Shown in pieces: positions 8,752 to 16,500 of a stretch of 64,000 nt of DNA (position 1 is its first letter; each line of letters begins with the position of its first letter). Position numbers and translations under genes: made by a program. The notes under the pieces are model-generated. The model ran no database searches. It had not been told where the DNA came from and saw only the letters and a program-made list of their open reading frames with translations. Origin of the DNA: Verrucomicrobia bacterium Tous-C9LFEB (GTDB taxonomy: Bacteria > Verrucomicrobiota > Verrucomicrobiia > Methylacidiphilales > UBA1321); the NCBI GenBank assembly GCA_002304345.1, contig NEUU01000002.1, positions 186,001 to 250,000 on the forward strand. Reading direction: 5' to 3'.

Positions 8752-8882
8752 GATCCTTCGACAAGCTCAGGATGACGAGGAGTGAAAGTAATATCTTAAA
8801 TCACTTTCTGCTCACACAAGAACTCCTCGTGACCATTTGAGATTACTTCCCCAGTCCGTCATCCTGAGCTTGTCGAAGGATC
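8752..8882. repeat. 131-base inverted-repeat element, family C (copy 1)
   Basis: Perfect 25-base arms at 8752-8776 and 8858-8882 (the left arm begins GATCCTTCGACAAGCTCAGG). The inner part is also loosely self-complementary: the left side GTGAAAGTAAT matches the right side ATTACTTCC. A homologous element, including the inner part, lies at 62369-62500, and a degenerate one at 41051-41170. It sits between the 3' ends of two convergent genes. Confidence 0.9.
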
Positions 8883-8942
8883 GGCCAAGAAGGTGTTGGA
8901 CGTGAAAAGAAGCGACTAACTTAATTGAAAACGAACCCTCTC

Positions 8943-9638
8943 TCACAGCGAGCGCAGCAGCGACTCCAACGCCGCGCGGCGATCCGCATCGCCCGCCGGC
9001 AGCGGCCGGGTCCATTCGCGACTCTCCCGGAACAGTGTGGGGCGCAGTCGCACATGAATGAGATCGTGCTCGTCATCGAACCAGATGCGGGCCTTCTCCT
9101 CCCGGTCAAAAGGACGCGAGAGCCACTGGTCGAACGCCTGATCATTCTCGAAGCGCGTCACCCGCACCGAAGCACTCTCCGGCAGCGTCAACGCCGTCAC
9201 GCCATCGCGCGTGGTCGATTCCGCGTAGAGTCCGATTTCGATCCCGGACGGGCCCGACTGTGAAGCAACGATCAATACCACGCACAGCACTGCCAAGGCC
9301 GCCCCACTCAGGCTTTGACCCCACGCCGTGCGCAGCCAGTTCCAGCCCGCGAAACGAGTCGCCGCTTCCGGTTTCGCTTCTTCTTTCTGGAAATGTAATC
9401 GGACCGAGGAGCGCAATTGGTTCAAGCGATGCGCGGGCAATTCCACCGGAGAAGCTTCCAGCGCCGAGGCCAGCGGCAGCGTGGCGCGCGTGATTGCCAA
9501 CGCCGCGCGCAAGTCTTCCAACTCCGCCTGCCGGGCCGGTTCCTCCTTCAGGCCACGCTCCAACGCGGCGTTCTCTTCCGGGGAAATGTCGCCAGAGAGC
9601 GCCTTCAGGGCCAGATGCTGGAATTCGTCGTCGTGCAT
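8943..9638 (-). CDS. Putative anti-sigma factor (single-pass membrane protein)
   Basis: 231 residues. The N-terminal part (about 1-50, MHDDEFQHLALKALSGDISP then acidic/alanine helices) looks like an anti-sigma cytoplasmic helical domain but lacks a zinc-binding HxxxCxxC. One transmembrane helix is at about 110-130 (SLSGAALAVLCVVLIVAS). The C-terminal 100 residues would be periplasmic and show no known domain. The gene lies 14 bases downstream of an ECF sigma factor on the same strand, the classic sigma/anti-sigma arrangement. The assignment rests on this context and topology. Confidence 0.7.
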   Translation of the reverse strand: MHDDEFQHLALKALSGDISPEENAALERGLKEEPARQAELEDLRAALAITRATLPLASALEASPVELPAHRLNQLRSSVRLHFQKEEAKPEAATRFAGWNWLRTAWGQSLSGAALAVLCVVLIVASQSGPSGIEIGLYAESTTRDGVTALTLPESASVRVTRFENDQAFDQWLSRPFDREEKARIWFDDEHDLIHVRLRPTLFRESREWTRPLPAGDADRRAALESLLRSL

Positions 9639-9652
9639 GTCTTGCTACTCTA

Positions 9653-10282
9653 TCATCGCCAATGGGCCGTGATTTCTTTCAACAAAAGGGGATTTTTTTC
9701 AATGCGCAACCGGATCTTTTTCAAGCCCCGGGCCAAATGCACGCCCACTGTGCCGATGGGGAGCCGATGCCGCGCCGCGAGTTCCTTGTAGGAAATGCCG
9801 TCGACCACAAACTCGCGAATCAGTTGCGGCGCGGGCGGTTCGAGCTCGCTCATGGCATCGCCCAACAGCGCGGCGAGTTCACGTAATTCCGTAGGTTGCA
9901 GGTTCGCAATCAAATCGGCTGGCTCGAATAAACCGTCCGTCTTTTCCCGCAAAAATTCCAGACTCTCCGTCTGGCCGCTTCCGCGCTTTTCCGCAGTCAA
10001 TTTACGCTTTTCGGAAATCGCCCGGCGTCCGGAAATCGTCACCGCCAGCGCCCGCAGGTCCTCCCACGTCTCCAGTTCACCCACCTTGGGTACCAGTTGC
10101 GTCAACGCCTCCATGGCCACATCCTCCGCCTCGCTCGCGGTCAAGCCCGCGAGCGGATGTTGCGCGGCAGCCAGGACACAGGGATAGAGACGGCGAAAAG
10201 CGTCATCCCAGGCGGGCTCACTCCCCGCCTGCAACGCTTTCAGCAAAGACGCCTCGCTCCACATCGTTCCCCCATCCTTCAT
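9653..10282 (-). CDS. RNA polymerase ECF-type sigma factor
   Basis: 209 residues from the ATG at 10282, which has an AAGGA about 7 bases upstream. An upstream in-frame start at 10324 would add 14 residues and lacks a good site. Region 2 is weakly conserved (DDAFRRLYPCVLAAAQ through AVTISGRRAISEKRK). Region 4 is clear near the C-terminus: ISYKELAARHRLPIGTVGVH is a helix-turn-helix that reads the -35 element. It is presumably held by the membrane protein encoded just downstream. The divergent TPR-CHAT gene may be a target, but no matching promoter motif could be tested. Confidence 0.8.
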   Translation of the reverse strand: MKDGGTMWSEASLLKALQAGSEPAWDDAFRRLYPCVLAAAQHPLAGLTASEAEDVAMEALTQLVPKVGELETWEDLRALAVTISGRRAISEKRKLTAEKRGSGQTESLEFLREKTDGLFEPADLIANLQPTELRELAALLGDAMSELEPPAPQLIREFVVDGISYKELAARHRLPIGTVGVHLARGLKKIRLRIEKNPLLLKEITAHWR

Positions 10283-10356
10283 AATAATCCTTCGGCTGGC
10301 AAGATCGCTTGCCCTTGTTTTCATTCAGGCGCGGCTAGCGTTTTCTTGAGGACCAC

Positions 10357-10471
10357 ACACACCCCGGCGCTACGCGCCACCCCTCTTGATAGAGGGGATT
10401 TCGGCAACTGAAAGTCACTCAAGCAGGAGTCCCCTCTATCAAGAGGGGTGGCGCGTAGCGCCGGGGTGTGT
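10357..10471. repeat. Perfect long palindrome, family B (copy 2)
   Basis: Arms 10357-10398 and 10430-10471 are exact inverted copies over 42 bases, with a 31-base spacer. The arm begins ACACACCCCGGCGCTACGCG and ends in the CCCTCTTGATAG core shared with the copies at 4802 and 60001. It occupies the divergent intergenic region (10283-10611) between the ECF sigma gene and the CHAT gene, so it could affect both promoters or form a cruciform. Confidence 0.92.
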
Positions 10472-10611
10472 CAATCTTCACGACAGCTCTCGCTATCCCG
10501 GACTCCACGTTGCCCCCGATGAGTCCCTCCTATCTCAGTCAAATCAGCTCACTTTGCCCTGTAGACGCTTGAAACCCGGCTATTTGTCCCGATGATGACG
10601 AAACCCCACCC

Positions 10612-13476
10612 ATGCCGCCCCGCTTGCTCCTTCTCCTCTCGCTGCTCGCGCTCGTCCCGGCGATGATGTGGGCACAAAGCTCCCCGCCTCCGGCCACTGA
10701 CTGGACCAAGCGCTTTGATCAGGCCAAAGAGCAGATGCAAACCGGCAAAGTCGAGGAGTCTCTCTCGCTCGGCCGGGAAACCGTCGCTCTGGCCGAACAA
10801 CAATTCGGCGCCCACGATCCCGGCATGACGACCACGGCCCGCTACGAATTGGCTCAACTCTATTTGCGTTGTCACCGTTTTCCCGAAGCGGAGAAATGCC
10901 TGACCGAAGTCGTCGCGGCCCGCGAGCAAGCCCACGGACCGGACGATCTGCGCGTGGGCGAGGCGTTGTACGATCTCGCCTGGTTTTATTCCAACATGTC
11001 GAGCTACGCGAAAGCGGAACCGCTCTTTCTGCGCGTGCTGGCGATTGATGAGAAACAGGTGGGGCGGCGTCACCCGCGCACCGCGCTAGCCTTGAACAGT
11101 CTCGGTGTTTTGAACGAGAACAAGGGCAACTACACCGCCGCCGAGAATTATTTTCTGGAAGCCATCGCCATCCAGAAGGAAACCCTCGGCCCCGATACCG
11201 CCACGACCGCCACCACGCTGAATAACCTGGCAACCCTTTACTGGGTGCGCGGGGACTACCAGCAGGCGGAACATTATTTCTCGCAAGCCCTCGCCATTCG
11301 CGAGCGGGTCAAGGGCCGTGGCTCGCTCGCCACCGCCACCACGGTCAACAACCTCGCCTTGGTGTATCTCGGCATGGGCGATTACGAACGGGCCGAAACC
11401 CTGTTCTGGCGCGTGTTGCGCATCCGCGAGCAAAAGCTCGGCGTGAATCATCCGCTCACCTTGACCTCCGTCAATCACCTCGGCCTTCTCTACTATGACC
11501 TCGGCGACTACACGGCAGCGGAGTCCTTCCTGCAACGCGCCGCGCAGTCCCGCGAGAAAGTCATCGGCGCGGATCAGCCCGACACCGCCCGCTCCTTTTT
11601 TCATCTCGCTTATCTCTACGACACGCTCGGTCAATACGGCCGCGCGGAACCGCTGCACCAACGCGCCCTCGACATTCGCCGCCGCATTCTCGGCGAGCCA
11701 CATCCCGAAACCGCCGCGAGCTACGGATTCCTCGCCCGCCACTATCATCTCAGCGGCCAGCTCGCGCTAGCGGCTCCGCTCTATGAACAGGCTTTGACCA
11801 TTCAACGGGCGGCCCTCGGACCGTATCATCCCGACTTGCTGAAAACCTTGGAGAACAGCGCCTGTCTCCAGCTCGAACTGGGACATCGCCCGGAAGCGAC
11901 CGCGCTGGCACGCGAAGCCTCCACCGTGCGCGAACATCTGCTGCAAAATCTGTTTCTCTTCACGTCGGAAAAACAACGCATCGATTTCCAGCGCACGCTC
12001 CGCTTCTACAACCTCACCGCCACGCTGGGCGATGCGACCGAGATCGCCCGCGTGGTCTATCGCACGAAGGGCGTGGTGCTCGATTCCATTCTGGAAGACA
12101 AACTCGCCGAGGCGCGCGCTTCGGACAATCCGGAGATCGCCGCGCTGCTGGCCCGCTTGCAAGCGACCGCGCACACGCTCGAAAAAAATCCCACCGCCAC
12201 GGAACGGGAACCGCTCGAGCGCGAGATCGACCGCCTGCAAGGGCAATTGGGCGAGAAAATGGGTCGCGCCCAATCGAGCCGCCGCGCCCTGCAAGTCGAG
12301 CCCGCCACCATCGCCGCCGCCATACCGGAACACGCCGCGCTCATCGAGTTCGTCCGCTATCAGACCTGCGGCAAGAACCTCACTTTTCAACCGGCCTACG
12401 GCGCGGTGGTCCAACGGCGAAATCAACCCCCGCGCTGGATCGAACTCGGCAACGCGGAGACGATCGACGCGTCCATTCAACTTTATCAAAAGTATGTGCG
12501 CCGCCGCGTGCGCGATACCGCGCTACGCGCCGTTCTGCAGCAGCTGGAACAACGTCTCTGGCAACCCCTCGAATCGGCGTTGGGAAGCGACTGTCAGCGC
12601 ATGATTCTGAGTCCGGATTCTGCCCTGAATTCCATTTCCTTTGCCACCCTGCTCTCGCCGGATGACCGCTTTTTGGCCGAAAGATACACCTTCGAATATG
12701 TGACCAGCGCGCGCGACCTGTTACGGACATCTACCGCCATCCAGGAATCGGATCGACGACTCGTCCTCTTCTCCGCTCCCGATTTCGGCCCGGCCAAATC
12801 CACCGGCACGGTCAGCGATGCCATCCGGCTATCGCCCCTGCCCGGCGCCCAACGCGAGGCCGCCCTTTTGCAAAGTACCGCGAAGGAAAGCGGGCTCGAG
12901 GTGGAATCCTATTCGGGCACCCAAGCCACCGAAGCGAAACTCAAGGCCATCGGCTCGCCCCGGATTCTTCACCTCGCCACGCATGGTCTCGCTTGGGCGA
13001 CGACCAAGCCCGTGACTGCCAATCCGATTCCCGGCGTGACCACCCGCGCGGCCCATTCCGGCTCCACCAGTCTGCTCGCACTCGCTGGAGCCCAAGCCAC
13101 GCTCAATGCCTGGCAGCGCGGCGAATTCCCGACGCCCGAAAAAGATGGCGTCATCACCGCCTCGGAAGTCGGAACGCTTAACCTGCACCATACGTGGCTG
13201 GTCGTCCTGTCCGCCTGCGATACCGGCACCGGCCCGATTCAAGCCGGGGAAGGCGTGCTCGGCCTGCGCCGGGGATTCCTCCTCGCCGGAGCGCAAAATC
13301 TGGTCATGACCCTCTGGCCCGTCGACGACGCCTATGCCGCCACCTTCATGCAAGCATTCTACCGCAATGCCTTTAATTTACATCAAGTCCAACGAGATCA
13401 ACTTGTTACCACTCGAAAAGAGAAAGGACTCTGGCAAGCCGTCCGCTCCGCAGGTCCTTATATCCTCTGCAACTGA
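10612..13476 (+). CDS. Secreted TPR-CHAT domain protein (caspase-like protease fold)
   Basis: 954 residues. A signal peptide (LLLLLSLLALVPAMMWAQ) is followed by about nine tetratricopeptide/kinesin-light-chain-type repeats (roughly 35-430: AEPLFLRVLAIDEK, AENYFLEAIAIQKE, AEHYFSQALAIRER and so on). A linker with coiled-coil character (about 440-590) leads to a C-terminal CHAT domain. The caspase-like dyad is present: His791 in LHLATHGL and Cys869 in LSACDTG. The end QAVRSAGPYILCN fits the form I recall for these proteins, so it is not truncated. CHAT domains are cysteine proteases or protease-derived scaffolds, used by some bacteria in defence and signalling; the substrate is unknown. It is divergent from an ECF sigma/anti-sigma pair. 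The signal peptide places it outside the cytoplasm, unlike CHAT proteases of CRISPR systems. Confidence 0.88.
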   Translation: MPPRLLLLLSLLALVPAMMWAQSSPPPATDWTKRFDQAKEQMQTGKVEESLSLGRETVALAEQQFGAHDPGMTTTARYELAQLYLRCHRFPEAEKCLTEVVAAREQAHGPDDLRVGEALYDLAWFYSNMSSYAKAEPLFLRVLAIDEKQVGRRHPRTALALNSLGVLNENKGNYTAAENYFLEAIAIQKETLGPDTATTATTLNNLATLYWVRGDYQQAEHYFSQALAIRERVKGRGSLATATTVNNLALVYLGMGDYERAETLFWRVLRIREQKLGVNHPLTLTSVNHLGLLYYDLGDYTAAESFLQRAAQSREKVIGADQPDTARSFFHLAYLYDTLGQYGRAEPLHQRALDIRRRILGEPHPETAASYGFLARHYHLSGQLALAAPLYEQALTIQRAALGPYHPDLLKTLENSACLQLELGHRPEATALAREASTVREHLLQNLFLFTSEKQRIDFQRTLRFYNLTATLGDATEIARVVYRTKGVVLDSILEDKLAEARASDNPEIAALLARLQATAHTLEKNPTATEREPLEREIDRLQGQLGEKMGRAQSSRRALQVEPATIAAAIPEHAALIEFVRYQTCGKNLTFQPAYGAVVQRRNQPPRWIELGNAETIDASIQLYQKYVRRRVRDTALRAVLQQLEQRLWQPLESALGSDCQRMILSPDSALNSISFATLLSPDDRFLAERYTFEYVTSARDLLRTSTAIQESDRRLVLFSAPDFGPAKSTGTVSDAIRLSPLPGAQREAALLQSTAKESGLEVESYSGTQATEAKLKAIGSPRILHLATHGLAWATTKPVTANPIPGVTTRAAHSGSTSLLALAGAQATLNAWQRGEFPTPEKDGVITASEVGTLNLHHTWLVVLSACDTGTGPIQAGEGVLGLRRGFLLAGAQNLVMTLWPVDDAYAATFMQAFYRNAFNLHQVQRDQLVTTRKEKGLWQAVRSAGPYILCN

Positions 13477-13566
13477 CCACAAGGTTTGCTAGGTGCGCGA
13501 CTTTTTTAAAATAAATCACGAATCCTGAAAGAACCCGGTTCGGAATTGCGATGATACCGCAAGACC

Positions 13567-16500
13567 ATGAATCGCTTCGCTTTTTTCGAAAGAATTTTCT
13601 CCTCAGCCTTCGGCACTCTCTCTTGGCAGCCACCGCATTGGCTACGAAAATCATCCAACTCCACGTGCCTTAAGCGCGTTCTGATTTTCTTAGTCGCCAT
13701 CGCCTTGCTCATCGGTGGCTGGTCGTGGTGGAATTCCGCTCAACCCAAAACCGATCGCACCACCGTCACGGTCGCCGCTCCGCCCGTCTCCCCGGTCGTC
13801 GATGGCAAAATCAGGCCCGCCCCACTCTCCATCAAATTCTCCCAATCCGCAGCGCTTCTCGACCAGATTGGAAAAAAAGTGGTGCGCGGCGTCGAACTGC
13901 AACCCGCCATCCCCGGCACGTGGACCTGGCTCAGCGATCGCGAACTGACCTTTCAACCGGAAACCGATTGGCCTGCGGGAAAAGAATATGCCGTGAAATT
14001 GCATTCTTCCCTCTTCCCTGCCCAAGTGAAGCTCAACACCTATCGCCCGCGATTCACGACGGAAAAATTTCGCACCTCGCTCCATGCCGTGGAGTTCTAT
14101 GTGAATCCGAAAGATCCGAGCGAGCGACGTGCCACTGCCACCCTCACCTTCACACATCCCGTCGATGTCACCCCGCTTTTGCAATCCCTCGAATGGAAAT
14201 GGCAAGGTCGGGAGGATCTTTTTGTACGCACTCAAAAGGAGGAGGCTCCTTTCACCATCACGCTCACTCCTGATGGTCGCACGGCTTACCTTCGTTCGCT
14301 TCCGATCCTATTGCCGAAAGAGGATAATTATCTGCAGCTTCAGGTGCGCAAGGGACTCTCCAATCGTTCTGGAGAAGCCTCGCTCGAGGTTCCGCTCTGC
14401 GGCGAATTGCGCGTGCCCAATCTCTACAGTTTTCTCCGCTTCAAGCGGGCGCAAACCATCATTGCCAGCAATCTCAACGGCGAGCCGGAACAAGCCCTGG
14501 TGCTGGAAACCGCCATTGGCGTGAAACCGGATGACTTGAGAAAAGCCATCACAGTTCATCTACTTCCCGCAGATAAACCTTCGCGCGGTTCACGTCCTGC
14601 AGTCCAGAACTACGACTGGTCCAGCGCGGGCGAAGTGGACGACGCGTTGCTCGCGCAATCCAAGCCCGTCGCGGTCAAATGGAACGCTCCCGAGATCGAC
14701 TATCCCGAGGTTCACAGCCTGCGCTTATCCGTGCCGGAAAACCGCTATCTCCTGATACAGGTTCGGCACGGTCTCACCGGCCTCGGTGGCTTCGTGATGA
14801 AGGATGACTATCGAACCGTGGTCAAGGTCACTCCCTACGCCAAGGAAGTCCGCTTTCTCCATGAGGGCGCGATTCTCGCACTCAGTGGAGAGCGCAAGTT
14901 GTCCGTGCTCGCACGGAGTTTGTCGCAAATCGAGTACCGCGTCGGCCGCATCGACGCGAAGGAAATCAATCACCTCATCAGTCAATCGAGCGGCAATTTC
15001 CAATCGCCTGTCTTTCAGAGCTACCACTTCGGTGAAGATAATATTTGCGACGTATCTACCCGCAAGATCGACGTCGTTGCGGAACCCGGCAAGTCCAGTT
15101 ATCTAACGCTCAATCTCAACGACTACCTCACTGACAAACGTACCGGCGAGCATCGCGGTCTTTTTCTTATTCGCGTAGCGGAGATTAAACCGTCCGACGA
15201 CGAATCGGAATCCGAATCTTCCTCCAGTTCCTCATCCATGGAAGAAAACCGCACCGCCGATCATCGCTGGGAAGATCACGACGCGACCGATCTCGTTTCG
15301 GACCGCCGCCTCATTCTCGTCACCGATCTTGGTCTCATCGCCAAACAAAACGCGGATAGCTCGCAAGATGTCTTCGTGCAATCGATCAAGACCGGCCAAC
15401 CCATCCCAGGTGCCAAAGTCGAGGTCCTCGGAAAAAACGGCGTCCCCGTTGCAATAGCCACCACGGACGAGAGCGGCCATGCGACCCTGCCGATCTTGAA
15501 AGACTTCAAGCGCGAACAGGAACCGGTCGCCATCGTGGTCCGTCGCGGTGAAGATTTCTCGTTCATGCCTTACGGCCGTGCCGATCGTCGACTAAACTAC
15601 TCGCGTTATGATATCTCGGGCGTAGAACTCCTCCGGCCCGATGTGCTGGATGCGCTCCTCTTTTCAGATCGCGGCATCTATCGCCCCGGCGACATTGCCC
15701 ATTTTGGCATCGCACTCAAACAGATGGATTGGAAAGGCCGTCTTGCTGGACTCCCGCTCGAAATTGCCGTCACCGATCCGCAGGGACGTGAATCGACCAC
15801 TGCGCAAATTCAGGCTCCTGCCGATGGATTCTTTGAGTGGACGTATGCCACGCGTGAAGCCGCGCCCACCGGCTTGTACACCATCGGTCTCTACCTGCAC
15901 AAAAAAGATAAGCGTGGCGAGTTACTCGGCAGCACGTCCATCCGCGTCGAGGAATTCCTGCCCGACCGGCTCAAGATCCAAGCAAAGCTCACCAGTGAAT
16001 CGTCGGTGGGCTGGGTACAACCAGACGGACTGAAAATCAACGTAACGTTGCAAAATCTCTATGGCGCACCCGCAACGGGACATCGTATTACCGGAAAAAT
16101 GTCTCTCACCCCTGCCGCCATCGCTTTCAAAAGCTATCCTGACTTCAACTTCTACGACCCGCTCTTGAAGGAGGCCAGCAAGCGCGAACCTCACGATGAA
16201 GAACTCGCCGAGGTGAAGACCGATGAGCAAGGACGCGCGGGTCTCGATTTGAATCTCACCCGCTTCGATACCTCCGCCTATCATCTGACCTACGTAGCTC
16301 GTGGTTTTGAAAAAGAGGGAGGGCGCAGTGTCGCCACCGGCAGTGAAATTCTTGTCTCGGCCCGCCCGTGGCTTGTCGGATTCAAAGCCGATGGCGACCT
16401 CCGTTTTATCCATCGCAACAGTCAGCGCACGGTGGAACTACTGGCCGTCGACCCGCATGTGAAACCCTTCGCAGCTGGCAATCTCAAGCTCGTTCTCTCG

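Noticed and set aside
6247..8764. Two long minus-strand frames opposite the sugar operon
   Set aside because: Antisense to the clearly coding isomerase, kinase and aldolase-like genes; Gly/Ala/Val/Arg-rich products without motifs.
13330..13476. Apparent abnormal C-terminus of the CHAT protein
   Set aside because: The end QAVRSAGPYILCN fits the form I recall for other CHAT proteins ending in AGPF/Y, so a truncation is not supported.
13406..13654. 82-codon minus-strand frame between the CHAT and A2M genes
   Set aside because: No ribosome site, overlaps both genes, and no recognisable product.
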